64,000 nucleotides of DNA from assembly GCA_036493735.1 (NCBI GenBank), contig DASXPH010000024.1, positions 271,632-335,631 of the forward strand, given 5' to 3'. Positions 35,610 through 44,599 of the stretch are shown here, piece after piece. The notes below the pieces were generated by a model that was given only the letters and a program-made list of their open reading frames with translations, did no database searches and was not told the origin of the DNA. This stretch comes from AG2 sp036493735 (GTDB lineage: Bacteria; Gemmatimonadota; Gemmatimonadetes; Gemmatimonadales; Gemmatimonadaceae). Position 1 is the stretch's first letter, and each line of letters begins with the position of its first letter. A program made the position numbers and the translations under genes.

Positions 35610-35779
35610 GCGTTCGCGGCCTGCCAACGCGACGCGTTCACAACTTTCTCATCCTCGACGCCCCGAAAGCTGGCTCGGGCCATGCATGGCGAGAGGGCAG
35701 TTGAGAGCACGGTGGGCGTCGCCTCGAGCTCCATCCTGACCCTGCCATGCTCGAGCCGATACTCCGCGCACAGTAGTCG

Positions 35780-36592
35780 ATGAAACGGGTCCTGATACTG
35801 GCCATTGCTGGCGCATGCGCGGTCGCGGGCGTCGCATGGACAGCCACTCGCCACTCCGCGCGCGCGACTTTTCGCGTCTGCGCCGATCCGAACAACCTGC
35901 CCTTCTCGAACGAACGAGGCGAAGGCTTCGAGAACCGCATCGCGGCACTCATCGCGGGCGACCTCGGAGAGCGCGTCGAATACACGTGGTGGGCGCAGCG
36001 TCGCGGTTTCGCGCGCAACACGCTCAACGCGGGCAACTGCGACGTGATCCTTGGCGTCCCAATAGGTTACGGTATGGCGCGCACGACCCGCGCGTACTAT
36101 CGCTCGACCTACGTCTTCGTCACCCGTCACGATCGCGCCTTGCACATTGCGTCGCTCGATGATCCCATGCTCCGCAAGCTCCGTATCGGCGTGCATCTCA
36201 TCGGCGATGATTACGCGAACTCACCGGCGGCACATTCTCTTGCGCGGCGCGGCATGACGAACAACGTTGTCGGCTACACGTTGTACGGGGATTACTCGCA
36301 GGCAAATCCGCCGGCGCGTCTTATCGAGGCCGTGGAAAAGGGGGACATCGATGTCGCCGTCGCGTGGGGGCCGCTGGCCGGATATTTCGCGAAGCTCGCG
36401 TCGGTGCCGCTCGATTTGAGCCCCGTCACGCCGCAACAGGACGGCGCGATGCAGTACGCGTTCGACATCGCCATGGGCGTGCGCCGGCGCGACAGCACCC
36501 GATCGACGCTGTTGAACGCCGAGCTGACGCGCCGGCAAGCGGACATCGATCGCATCCTCGGCGACTTTGGTGTTCCGCTGTTGACGCGTTGA
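35780..36592 (+). CDS. MxaJ/XoxJ-like periplasmic binding protein
   Basis: 270 residues. A signal peptide (LILAIAGACAVAGVAWTA) is followed by RVCADPNNLPFSNERGEGFE, the start of the quinoprotein-associated solute-binding group (TIGR03871), then NRIAALIAGDLGERVEYTWW, NCDVILGVPIGYGMARTT, YRSTYVFVTRHDR, LRIGVHLIGDDYAN and GDIDVAVAWGPLAGYFA. These proteins accompany XoxF or MxaF methanol dehydrogenases and help in assembly or cofactor loading. No such dehydrogenase is next to it; the PQQ enzyme at 20.7 kb is the only quinoprotein in the window. It overlaps none but the next GTG start lies four bases after its stop. Confidence 0.88.
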   Translation: MKRVLILAIAGACAVAGVAWTATRHSARATFRVCADPNNLPFSNERGEGFENRIAALIAGDLGERVEYTWWAQRRGFARNTLNAGNCDVILGVPIGYGMARTTRAYYRSTYVFVTRHDRALHIASLDDPMLRKLRIGVHLIGDDYANSPAAHSLARRGMTNNVVGYTLYGDYSQANPPARLIEAVEKGDIDVAVAWGPLAGYFAKLASVPLDLSPVTPQQDGAMQYAFDIAMGVRRRDSTRSTLLNAELTRRQADIDRILGDFGVPLLTR

Positions 36593-36596
36593 GCAC

Positions 36597-38072
36597 GTGG
36601 CTGCGCATCTCGTCGGGCTGGTTGCGAAGTACGGCTACGCACTGATCGCGCTCTTCCTGTTCGGCGAGGGGCTTGCTGTCCCTTTCCCGACCGATACGAC
36701 GGTGGTGACGGCATCCGCGCTCGCCGCTCGGGGCCATCTCTCGCTGGCGCTCGTCTTCCTCGTCGCGACGCTCTCCACCACTGCTGGAACGATGGCGGCA
36801 TTCTATGTGGGGCGGAGCGGATCGAATTTTCTCACCCGTCATGCCCACGGCGGCGCGGGCGCGTTGGGGCGCGCACATCGCTTCTTCGAGCGCCATGGCG
36901 CGAGCGCCGTCCTGTTCGGCCGCTTTGTGCCTGTTGTGCGAATGCTCATCTCGTTCGTCGCCGGAGTGTCGGCGATGGACGCGCGCCGCTTCGCACTCTA
37001 CAATCTCGCCGGTGCAGCCATCTGGTCCGGCGCGTTTTGCTCCATCGGGTACTTTTTCGGCCATCACGCCGCGGCGTTCTATCATCAACTAGTGCGCGCG
37101 GGACTCGTCGTGGGCTTCGGCCTCGCCGCCCTCGTCACGCTTGCCGTCGCGGGTGGCTGGTTGATCGAAGACGTGGACACCGCATGGCGTGCCGAAGGAA
37201 CCATCTGGCACCGCATTCTCATGTCCGCTCCGGTCCGGTGGCTCGCCCAGCGTTCTCCCGCGGCCCAATCGGTGTTGTTTCGCAGGTTCTCTCCAGCGGA
37301 TTATCTGGGATTGAACCTGACGCTTGGACTTGGGCTGAGCTTCGTGTTGTTGCTCGTCTTCGCTGCCATCGCTCAGAGCGTCCTGTCGAAGTCCGCCATC
37401 GTTCGCTTCGACCTCGATCTCGCTGAGGCCTTGCACGCCGGCGCGAGCCCCGCTGGCATCGCATTCTGGTACTCGGTCACTCGACTCGGCACGCTGCCCG
37501 CCTGCGCGGTGCTGGGCGCGCCCTTCGTGTTGTGGTACTCGTCGCGACAGCGCTGGCTGCCTGTCGCCGGTTGGCTTGCCGCGCTCAGCGGAAGCGAAGT
37601 GCTCGCCTGGGCGCTCAAGCACGTCGTGCATCGCGAACGGCCGATCTTCGTGCTCTCCTACGCCACTGAGGGCACGTACAGCTTTCCGAGCAGCCACGTC
37701 CTTGGCGCGCTTGTTGGCTACGGCATAATCGTCTACTTCGTCGTCTGCCTAACGCCATCCCGGCTATGGCGCTCCCTCGCGGTGATCGTGGCCGCGACGC
37801 TGGTACTCGCCGTCGGCTATAGCCGGCTGTATCTGGGCCTGCACTTCTTCAGCGACGTAGTGGGCGGCCTTGCCGCCGGAGCCGTCTGGCTGACGGCGTG
37901 CATCACCGCGCTCGAAGTCGCGAGGCGCAGGCAGGAGGTCGAGCTGCTTGGTGCCGGCGCACGGCGACACAGGCCGTCGCCGGGCGAATTGTCCTCCGAA
38001 AGCCTCGACGACAGCCCATCGCAACCTGTCGCCCCTTCGACGCGTAGGCCAAGTACTCGATCAGGAGATTGA
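36597..38072 (+). CDS. DedA-PAP2 fusion membrane protein
   Basis: 491 residues from GTG 36597. The N-terminal 200 residues are DedA/VTT (FLFGEGLAVPFPTDTTVVTA, FFERHGASAVLFGRFVPVVR, FVAGVSAMDARRFALYNLAG). The C-terminal part is PAP2: motif KHVVHRERP, PSSHVLG and SRLYLGLHFFSDVVGG, i.e. the complete phosphatase triad. DedA proteins flip or scramble undecaprenyl phosphate; PAP2 enzymes dephosphorylate undecaprenyl diphosphate. The fusion makes biological sense for lipid carrier recycling. The tail (from about 450) is Pro/Ser-rich. It follows the MxaJ-like gene by four bases and overlaps nothing else; the kinase starts three bases after its stop. Confidence 0.93.
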   Translation: MAAHLVGLVAKYGYALIALFLFGEGLAVPFPTDTTVVTASALAARGHLSLALVFLVATLSTTAGTMAAFYVGRSGSNFLTRHAHGGAGALGRAHRFFERHGASAVLFGRFVPVVRMLISFVAGVSAMDARRFALYNLAGAAIWSGAFCSIGYFFGHHAAAFYHQLVRAGLVVGFGLAALVTLAVAGGWLIEDVDTAWRAEGTIWHRILMSAPVRWLAQRSPAAQSVLFRRFSPADYLGLNLTLGLGLSFVLLLVFAAIAQSVLSKSAIVRFDLDLAEALHAGASPAGIAFWYSVTRLGTLPACAVLGAPFVLWYSSRQRWLPVAGWLAALSGSEVLAWALKHVVHRERPIFVLSYATEGTYSFPSSHVLGALVGYGIIVYFVVCLTPSRLWRSLAVIVAATLVLAVGYSRLYLGLHFFSDVVGGLAAGAVWLTACITALEVARRRQEVELLGAGARRHRPSPGELSSESLDDSPSQPVAPSTRRPSTRSGD

Positions 38073-38074
38073 AC

Positions 38075-39979
38075 ATGGCGGCACGCGTCGATGGCGAGTT
38101 CCTGGCTCTCCAGACGGCGCTGGCTGGAGAGTACTCTCTCGAGCGCGAGCTTGGGCGCGGCGGCATGGGCGTCGTCTATCTCGCGCGCGAAGTGCAGCTC
38201 AACCGCCTCGTCGCGATCAAGGTGCTTCCAGCCGCGCTCGCCGAACGCGCAGAGCAGCGCGAGCGGTTCCTTCGTGAGGCTCGTCTTGCGGCATCCCTCA
38301 GCCACCCGAACATCGTCCCGATTCACCGGGTGAGCGAGGCCGGCGAGTTCGTCTTCTTCGTGATGGCCTACGTCGACGGCCAGACGCTCGGCGAACGCCT
38401 CCGCACTCGCGGACCGCTCGCTCCCGCGGCGGCGACGCGTCTTCTTCGCGAGGTGGCTTGGGCCCTCGCCTACGCCCACGGACGCGGCGTCGTTCACCGG
38501 GACGTCAAACCGGATAACGTGCTGCTCGAGACGAGCACCGGGCGGGCTCTCGTCACCGACTTCGGCATCGCGCTGGCCAACGACGACGATGCCACTCCGG
38601 GTCGAGTGATGGGAACCGCGCAGTTCATGAGCCCGGAACAGGCCACCGGCAATCCGATTGACGGCCGGAGCGATCTCTACTCGCTCGGCATCGTCGGATA
38701 CCTCGCCCTTTCGGGGCGACTCCCATTTGACGCCGACTCTCTGCCTGCTCTCCTGGCGAAGCAGGTGTCGGAAGCGGCGCCGTCCGTTAGCCGACTCGTG
38801 CCGGGACTGCCAAGGCCGCTGGTGACCACGATCGACCGCTGCCTTCGGAAGCACCCGGACGACCGATTTGCGACCGGTGAAGCGCTCGCCGACGCGCTCG
38901 AGGACAGCTCGGTTGTTCGGACGCAGTTGCCCGCCCCACTGCGACTCTGGCTACGCGCGTCCGATCCGCTGCGGCCGCTCTATCTCATGTGGAGCACGAT
39001 CTTTTTCTTCGGTACGCTCAGCGAGCTACGACGGGGAGACTGGCCGGTGACACTGGGGTTCATGCTCCTGCCGCTGGTGCCGACGTTCACCTTTCACGCA
39101 CGCAAGCTGCGCCAGGTACTCGCCGCGGGATATTCGCTGCCGGACATCCAACACGCCGTGAAGGTCTGGCAAGCCGAGAAGCGTGAGGAGCTCGCTTTCG
39201 AGAGCGACGGGCCCCTGCCACGCAGCCTCCAGATTTTGCGCGGCGCGACATACGGTCTGGCGGCGCTCTTTCTGCTCCTCGCCACGGGTGTTTTCGAACT
39301 GAGCATTCCGTATGCTCTCTGGCGGTGGATTCCTATAGGGATAACCGCTCATCTCCTCAGGCAATTTCTAACCGCTGGCACAGGCTTTCTCGCCGGGGCG
39401 ACCGCGATCGCCTCGCACGCGCTTGGCGTACCATTCCTCCCCCGCGACGTGAAGCGAAGCCTGACGGGTGGCGTACGGAGATGGTTCTGGAATAGTCGCG
39501 CCGGTGCCCTGGTGACGCGATGGCTCACCCCCGCGCGACGCGCCCGCGTCGTCTCGCTCGAGTATCGGCCGACCGAAATGGCGCTCGGCCTCGCCGTGGA
39601 CGAGCTGTTCGATGCGCTCCCCAAGTCCTATCGCGTGCATCTCGCCGGCTTGCCGGCAGTCGTTAGGCGACTGGAAGCCGCGGCCGCGGCCAATCGCGTT
39701 CAGGTCGAGAATCTCGAGTCCCTCGGTGCCGGAAGTGATGACAGCGCCGGGCTATCGGACCAATTGACGAGCGCGCGCAAGATGTTGGCTCAGACCGTTG
39801 CGGCGCTGGAATCGATCCGTCTCGATCTTCTGCGGCTGCACGGCGGCGAGACCGATCTGCGTCCGATCACGTCGGTGCTCGATGCGTCGCAGCAGCTCGG
39901 CGCCGAGCTCGATCGCCTGACGGTTGCCCAGGGCGAGGTGGAGAAGATCGCGCCGCGTGTCGTGCCGACGCCGGCGTGA
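38075..39979 (+). CDS. Membrane Ser/Thr protein kinase
   Basis: 634 residues from ATG 38075 (AGGAG upstream). The kinase domain spans about 20-280: glycine loop LGRGGMGVVYLAR, ATP Lys K49 in VAIKVL, catalytic HRDVKPDN (D143), DFGIAL (D162) and the activation segment to MSPEQATG. All catalytic residues are present. After it come several membrane-type segments (YLMWSTIFFFGTL, WPVTLGFMLLPLVPTFTF, YGLAALFLLLATGVFEL), then a 200-residue helical domain ending in a coiled coil. It has no PASTA repeats, so the sensed signal is not the usual muropeptide. Placed after the DedA-PAP2 gene with a three-base gap, probably co-transcribed. Confidence 0.92.
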   Translation: MAARVDGEFLALQTALAGEYSLERELGRGGMGVVYLAREVQLNRLVAIKVLPAALAERAEQRERFLREARLAASLSHPNIVPIHRVSEAGEFVFFVMAYVDGQTLGERLRTRGPLAPAAATRLLREVAWALAYAHGRGVVHRDVKPDNVLLETSTGRALVTDFGIALANDDDATPGRVMGTAQFMSPEQATGNPIDGRSDLYSLGIVGYLALSGRLPFDADSLPALLAKQVSEAAPSVSRLVPGLPRPLVTTIDRCLRKHPDDRFATGEALADALEDSSVVRTQLPAPLRLWLRASDPLRPLYLMWSTIFFFGTLSELRRGDWPVTLGFMLLPLVPTFTFHARKLRQVLAAGYSLPDIQHAVKVWQAEKREELAFESDGPLPRSLQILRGATYGLAALFLLLATGVFELSIPYALWRWIPIGITAHLLRQFLTAGTGFLAGATAIASHALGVPFLPRDVKRSLTGGVRRWFWNSRAGALVTRWLTPARRARVVSLEYRPTEMALGLAVDELFDALPKSYRVHLAGLPAVVRRLEAAAAANRVQVENLESLGAGSDDSAGLSDQLTSARKMLAQTVAALESIRLDLLRLHGGETDLRPITSVLDASQQLGAELDRLTVAQGEVEKIAPRVVPTPA

Positions 39980-40450
39980 TCAGCGCACCTGCACCGGCGC
40001 GAACTCGCCCTTCTGATCGAACGGAATGTCCCGCGATCCGATCGGCGTCTCGGCAGTGAGGCTCCCCTTCAGTCGGTACGGAACCATTCCGTAGCCCACA
40101 ACCGAGTTGGCCGCGAGCATGATACCGCGGAGACTCACGTCGAGGGGCAATGACACGATGACGGAATCGTGGCCGCTGACGGTCCGATGCAGCGTATCCG
40201 CGCCACGGGCGAGGGCAACGGTGTCGCGCACGAATAGCTCGTACGTCATGCTTGACGTGGAAAGACTATATGGATTCGGGTTGCGGACGAGCAGATTGAC
40301 TCGAACCCGCCCGCCAAACGGCGTGATTGACTCGAGAGCAACCCCCCGAAAGGCAACGGTTGGAGCGGTGAAGAGATGTCTGGCCGCCGAAGCACACGCC
40401 GCCGCACTGGCGAGGACGGCGAGGATGAGATTCCCTGGACGTACGCGCAT
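39980..40450 (-). CDS. LEA14-like (WHy domain) lipoprotein
   Basis: 156 residues. The start MRVRPGNLILAVLASAAAC is a lipoprotein signal. The rest is one water-stress/hypersensitive-response type domain: VAFRGVALESITPFGGRVRV, NLLVRNPNPYSLSTSSMTYE, LFVRDTVALARGADTL and the C-terminal KGSLTAETPIGSRDIPF. This LEA14 fold binds or shields other proteins in desiccation in plants; in bacteria its role is open. Its stop codon directly abuts the kinase stop on the other strand (convergent, no gap), which is exceptionally tight. Confidence 0.85.
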   Translation of the reverse strand: MRVRPGNLILAVLASAAACASAARHLFTAPTVAFRGVALESITPFGGRVRVNLLVRNPNPYSLSTSSMTYELFVRDTVALARGADTLHRTVSGHDSVIVSLPLDVSLRGIMLAANSVVGYGMVPYRLKGSLTAETPIGSRDIPFDQKGEFAPVQVR

Positions 40451-40573
40451 GCGAGGAATCTAGCCGCGACTCACTGGCAACTCTCCAGTCCCGTGGGCAT
40501 CATACGTCGCTCCTTCTTTCTGCAGACGACGCTCTGGCGCGTCTTCCCCCTTCGTGCGTCCTCCGGAGTCCGT

Positions 40574-42325
40574 GTGACCAACGTTCGCTTTCCTCTTGCC
40601 GTGCTGGCCGCATTCCTGGCCGCGACGGCAGCCGGCGCCCAGCAGACCCGTGCCGACCTCGTCCTTCTGCACGGTGACCTGTTCACGGTGGACTCTCAGC
40701 ATCCGCGTGCGCAGGCAATCGCGGTCCGAGGCGATCGCATCGCGGCGGTCGGCAGCGATGCGGAAATTCAGCGCTGGGTTGGGCCGAAGACCCACGTCGT
40801 CGACCTGCAGGGTCGACTCGCGGTCCCCGGTTTCATCGACGGCCACGGGCACTACACCGCGCTCGGTGAGTCGAAGCTGGTGCTCGATCTCACGAAGGCG
40901 AAGACATGGGAGGACATCGTCGCCCAGGTCCGAGACGCAGCGAAGACTGCCAAGCCAGGCACGTTGATCCAAGGCCATGGGTGGCATCAGGAGAAATGGG
41001 TCCGGCCGCCGCAGCCTAACGTGGAAGGCGTGCCCCTGCACGCCTCGCTCGACGCGGTGAGTCCACGCAATCCAGTGATACTCGAGCACGCGAGTGGCCA
41101 CGCGTCATTCGTGAATGGCGCGTCGCTGAGGCTCGCGGGCATCACGCGTGACACACCAAATCCCGCGGGCGGCGAAATCGTCAAGGATTCCAGCGGCGAG
41201 CCGACGGGCTTGCTCAAGGAGTCGGCACAGGGGCTGATGAGCCGAGGGGAGGATAAGCTGCCGCACCTGACGCCTGCCGAAGAGGAAGCCCGCTTTCGCA
41301 AAGTCGTTCAGCTGGCGGGAGATGACGCCCTCTCGAAGGGCGTCACGAGCTTCCACGACGCGGGCTCCAACTTTCGTACGATCGATGGATTCAAACAACT
41401 CGCCCGCGAAGGCAAGTTGCCGGTGCGGCTCTACGCCATGGTGCGCTTCGAGACGGATTCGGCTCTGGACGCGAAGCTGGACCAGTATCGCATGATCGAC
41501 TACGCGAACGGCATGCTCACGGTTCGGTCGATCAAACAGCAGATCGATGGGGCGTTGGGCTCCCACGGCGCGTGGCTGCTGGAGCCGTACACGGACCTTC
41601 CCTCGAGCACCGGGTTGACGCTCAAGCCGGTTCCGGAAATCGAGAAAACGGCGCGCGTCGCGCTACGGCATGACTTCCAGGTGAACATTCACGCAATCGG
41701 CGACCGTGCCAATCGCGAAGTGCTGGACGTGTACGAGAGAATCTTCCGAGATAATCCCGACAAGCACGACCTCCGTTGGCGCATCGAGCATGCACAACAC
41801 ATCGACCCCGCCGACATCCCGCGCTTTCACGCGTTAGGCGTCATCGCGTCGATGCAGGGCGTGCACACCATCTCCGACGGCCCGTGGGTCGCGAAGCGGC
41901 TAGGCGAGGAGCGTGCGCGGCGCACGTCGTATCCATGGCGGTCGCTGTGGGATTCCGGCGCGATCGTCACCAACGGAACGGACACTCCAGTCGAAGATGT
42001 CGACCCTATCATGAGCTTCTACGGCAGCGTTTCGCGAAAGACGCGGGAAGGCAAGGTGTTCGTGCCCGAGCAGCGCGTGACGCGCGAGGAGGGCTTGCGG
42101 GCGTACACCCTGAACAACGCCTACTCGTCGTTCGAGGAGAAGGTGCTCGGCTCGCTGACGCCCGGGAAATATGCCGACATCGTCGTGCTCTCGAAGAACA
42201 TCATGACCATCCCGGAAGACGAGATCCCGACGGCCCGCGTGGACCTCACGATTCTTGGCGGCAAGGTGCGCTACGAGCGGCGGACGACCACCACGGCGGC
42301 TCGGGCCGGAGGCGCGGGACGCTGA
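40574..42325 (+). CDS. Amidohydrolase, YtcJ-like, exported
   Basis: 583 residues from GTG 40574, with GGAG six bases upstream; the open frame starts earlier but overlaps the LEA gene. A signal peptide (VLAAFLAATAAGAQQ) is followed by LVLLHGDLFTVDSQHPRAQA, VRGDRIAAVGSDAEIQ, and PGFIDGHGHYTALGES, the first metal-ligand pair (H-x-H). Later ligands are probably QVNIHAIGDRAN, RIEHAQHI and NGTDTPVEDVDP. YtcJ-like hydrolases act on N-acyl or imide bonds with a broad range; the true substrate is not known. It contains octamers 41014 and 41832. Confidence 0.93.
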   Translation: MTNVRFPLAVLAAFLAATAAGAQQTRADLVLLHGDLFTVDSQHPRAQAIAVRGDRIAAVGSDAEIQRWVGPKTHVVDLQGRLAVPGFIDGHGHYTALGESKLVLDLTKAKTWEDIVAQVRDAAKTAKPGTLIQGHGWHQEKWVRPPQPNVEGVPLHASLDAVSPRNPVILEHASGHASFVNGASLRLAGITRDTPNPAGGEIVKDSSGEPTGLLKESAQGLMSRGEDKLPHLTPAEEEARFRKVVQLAGDDALSKGVTSFHDAGSNFRTIDGFKQLAREGKLPVRLYAMVRFETDSALDAKLDQYRMIDYANGMLTVRSIKQQIDGALGSHGAWLLEPYTDLPSSTGLTLKPVPEIEKTARVALRHDFQVNIHAIGDRANREVLDVYERIFRDNPDKHDLRWRIEHAQHIDPADIPRFHALGVIASMQGVHTISDGPWVAKRLGEERARRTSYPWRSLWDSGAIVTNGTDTPVEDVDPIMSFYGSVSRKTREGKVFVPEQRVTREEGLRAYTLNNAYSSFEEKVLGSLTPGKYADIVVLSKNIMTIPEDEIPTARVDLTILGGKVRYERRTTTTAARAGGAGR

Positions 42326-42407
42326 TGCTTGCCTGAAGGGCGCCGGGAGGGCATGATAGCAGGCCCCTGTTTTCGCCGCCGCACCACCCACCCTTGGAGG
42401 TGCCGTT

Positions 42408-42932
42408 ATGCTCTCCCCTCGTCTCGCGGCCGTCGCTCTCATTGGAATGGCCGCATGTACCACACAGCAGGCCCGTCGCTCCGATACGACCACCCCGGCC
42501 ACCGCCACACTCGCGGGCGCGCCGGCAAGCGACGCCGCGGCCGTTAGGCAGGCCATCGAAGCTCAGAACACTCGATTCAGTGCTGCCGCCGTGAAAGGCG
42601 ACACGGCGACGATCGCCGCCCTCTATACAGACGACGCGATCGTCATGGCACCGAATGGACCGGCGATGCACGGACACGATGCCATCGCGAAGGGATTCGC
42701 GAGCATGTCGGCAATGAAGCTGTCCGACCTCAAGCTGCAGACGCAGGACGTGATCGTCGCCGGTGACTATGCCATCGAAACCGGCGCGTATGACCTGAGC
42801 GCGCAGCCAGCAAAGGCCAAACCGGTGCACGATGTCGGCAAGTACATCGTCGTCTGGAAGAAGCAGACAGACGGCAGCTATCGACTGCTGCGAGACATCT
42901 ACAACTCCGACCAAGCCATGCCGACGAAATAG
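42408..42932 (+). CDS. DUF4440/SnoaL-like lipoprotein
   Basis: 174 residues. The lipobox is IGMAAC (residues 12-17). After a Thr/Ala-rich linker, residues about 45-165 form a cone-shaped NTF2-like domain: AVRQAIEAQNTRFSAAAVKG, ALYTDDAIVMAPNGPAMHG, GFASMSAMKLSDLKLQTQDV, YIVVWKKQTDGSYRLLRDIY. DUF4440 members are varied: some are ketosteroid isomerase-like, most uncharacterised. RBS GGAGG is good. It stands alone between the amidohydrolase and a small secreted protein. Confidence 0.85.
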   Translation: MLSPRLAAVALIGMAACTTQQARRSDTTTPATATLAGAPASDAAAVRQAIEAQNTRFSAAAVKGDTATIAALYTDDAIVMAPNGPAMHGHDAIAKGFASMSAMKLSDLKLQTQDVIVAGDYAIETGAYDLSAQPAKAKPVHDVGKYIVVWKKQTDGSYRLLRDIYNSDQAMPTK

Positions 42933-42992
42933 GCTCATGTGGAGTCGCGCGCGCTGGTCGCGCGCGCTCCCGCTCCCTCACAGGAGGACGCC

Positions 42993-43385
42993 ATGACTCG
43001 AATGCTGTCCCACCTCGGCACGCTCGCTCTCGCCACGTGCCTAACGATTCCGGCGCTGTCGCATGCGGGCGCCCAGGAGCCGAGGCCGCAAGGGGCTGCG
43101 GCGTCTGTCTCGGCGAAGGCGCTCGCCGAACAGCTCGGAGCCAGAATTCAGCCGCGGGAAGACGACGAGCTCCACGTCGGCGCGAGCTTCACCGCGGTGC
43201 TCGACACTCCGGACAAGCTGAGCGCATTCGGTCTCAAGGAGATGCACTCCGGCGCGCGGGTGACCGTCACGCGCGTCGCGCCCGACAAGATCCGAGTCGA
43301 GATCGACGAGATGTCCCCGGCCCCAGCCAGCACCGCGGCGACGTTGAAGGTGGATGCGAAGGGGAGCTTGGTGGCGGTCAAGTAG
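42993..43385 (+). CDS. Small exported protein, unknown function
   Basis: 130 residues from ATG 42993 with AGGAGG upstream. A signal peptide (LGTLALATCLTIPALSHAGA) precedes a mature region of about 100 residues with strands LHVGASFTAVLDTPDKL, GARVTVTRVAPDKIRVEI and ATLKVDAKGSLVAVK. The layout fits a small beta-sandwich but no family was recognised. It lies 60 bases after the DUF4440 gene, so co-expression is likely. An octamer lies in the signal peptide coding region (43039). Confidence 0.7.
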   Translation: MTRMLSHLGTLALATCLTIPALSHAGAQEPRPQGAAASVSAKALAEQLGARIQPREDDELHVGASFTAVLDTPDKLSAFGLKEMHSGARVTVTRVAPDKIRVEIDEMSPAPASTAATLKVDAKGSLVAVK

Positions 43386-43390
43386 TTAAT

Positions 43391-43490
43391 GGTGGTTAGT
43401 GGCTGGTGACTGGGAGCTGGCGAAAAAAGGAAAGGCGGCGCGAAAGCGCCGCCGGTCCGAATTTCACCAATCACCAATCACCAGCCACCA
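43391..43490 (-). terminator. Terminator in GGTGGTT / AACCACC arms (for ilvE)
   Basis: GGCGGCGC (43434-43441) pairs perfectly with 43446-43453 across a GAAA loop; on the minus strand it is followed by a T-rich run (A-run 43423-43433), so it serves ilvE. Left arm 43391-43421 consists of GGTGGTTAGTGGCTGG-like units and right arm 43464-43490 of the complementary CACCAATCACC units. The core is almost identical to the element at 32.6 kb, in the opposite orientation. Confidence 0.9.
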
Positions 43491-43494
43491 ACAA

Positions 43495-44529
43495 CTAATC
43501 TCCCGCCTGGCCCGCCGGCGCTTTCTTGCCGACGGAGCGCGTCGACGCGCGCTCGGCGCGCACGTAGGTCAGCCATCCGTGCGGGTCCGCGGCTTCGCCC
43601 CGCACTGTCGCCAGAAACATCCGCTGCAGCTCCTTCGTCACCGATCCCGGCTTGCCCGCTCCGACAGTGATCTTGTCGACACTGCGAATCGGCGTGATTT
43701 CCGAGGCCGTACCCGAGAGGAACACCTCGTCCGCGACGTAGAGCATCTCTCGCGGCAACGGCTCTTCGCGAATTGGGATCCCCGCCTCCGCGGCGAGCGA
43801 GAGAACCGTCTCTCGTGTGATGCCCGGGAGGAGCGTACCGTCGATTGGGGGCGTGTAGAGCGTGCCTTTCCGCACGAGGAAAAGGTTCTGTCCAGAGCCT
43901 TCGCTCAGCATCCCATCCGTTCCGAGCGCGATCGCTTCGCTGAACCCCTTTGCCAGCGCCTCCATCTTGATGAGCTGCCCGCCGAGGTAGTTGCCGGCGA
44001 TCTTCGCCATTGCCGGGATCGTGTTGGGCGCCACACGGTTCCAACTGGCCACGCACGCATCGACGCCATTCTCGAGCGCGCCTTCGCCGAGATAAGCGCC
44101 CCAGGGCCAGCAGGGCAGATAGATCTGAACCGGGCTGGCGAACGGCACCATACCGGCCGCGCCGTACCCTCGAACGATCATCGGCCGGAGATAGCAAGCG
44201 TCGAGCTCGTTCCGCTCCACGAGCTCGCAGCAAGCAGCGACCAGCTCGTCGATCGTGTAGGCGAGATCCATTCGATAGATCTTCGCCGAATCGATCATGC
44301 GCTGGAGGTGGTCCTGCAGCCGGAAAATGGCCGGCCCGCGCGGAGTCTTGTAGCAGCGAATGCCTTCGAAAACAGAGGAGCCGAACTGCACGGAATGGGA
44401 AAGGACGTGAATCTGCGCGTCCGCCCAGCGAATGAATTCGCCGTCGCGCCAGATCCAGTTCGTCTCGGCGAGTTGATACACGAGGAGATCGGGGTTGAAG
44501 GAAATGACTCGAGTCCGCTCAGCGGACAC
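43495..44529 (-). CDS. ilvE: Branched-chain amino acid aminotransferase
   Basis: 344 residues from GTG 44529; a TTG at 44607 would extend it across a terminator-like stem, so I prefer the shorter form. The fold type IV enzyme has NWIWRDGEFIRWADAQ, HVLSHSVQFGSSVFEGIRCY, YLRPMIVRGYGAAG and, around PLP-Lys, AMAKIAGNYLGGQLIKM. The C-terminal part has LSEGSGQNLFLVRKG and GITRETVLSLA. It interconverts Leu, Ile, Val and their keto acids using glutamate in the cytoplasm. The C-terminal 40 residues are less ordered. It is divergent from htrA and has a possible leader attenuator (see the next feature). Confidence 0.95.
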   Translation of the reverse strand: MSAERTRVISFNPDLLVYQLAETNWIWRDGEFIRWADAQIHVLSHSVQFGSSVFEGIRCYKTPRGPAIFRLQDHLQRMIDSAKIYRMDLAYTIDELVAACCELVERNELDACYLRPMIVRGYGAAGMVPFASPVQIYLPCWPWGAYLGEGALENGVDACVASWNRVAPNTIPAMAKIAGNYLGGQLIKMEALAKGFSEAIALGTDGMLSEGSGQNLFLVRKGTLYTPPIDGTLLPGITRETVLSLAAEAGIPIREEPLPREMLYVADEVFLSGTASEITPIRSVDKITVGAGKPGSVTKELQRMFLATVRGEAADPHGWLTYVRAERASTRSVGKKAPAGQAGD

Positions 44530-44543
44530 TGCCGCGGCTCTAC

Positions 44544-44599
44544 AAAAAAAGCCGGGTGGCGCGGTCTGATACAGCGTAGCACCGCCGAACCGGCCCGGC
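44544..44599 (-). promoter_or_regulatory. Possible attenuator in the ilvE leader
   Basis: On the minus strand, just upstream of the GTG start, a stem with an outer GCCGGG/CCCGGC pair (44551-44556 with 44594-44599) and inner ACCGC/GCGGT pair is followed by a run of seven T residues (A-run 44544-44550). This is the form of a terminator within a leader. No leader peptide rich in branched-chain codons and no T-box core was found, so an attenuation mechanism is only inferred. Bases 44600-44933 hold no further feature. Confidence 0.35.
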
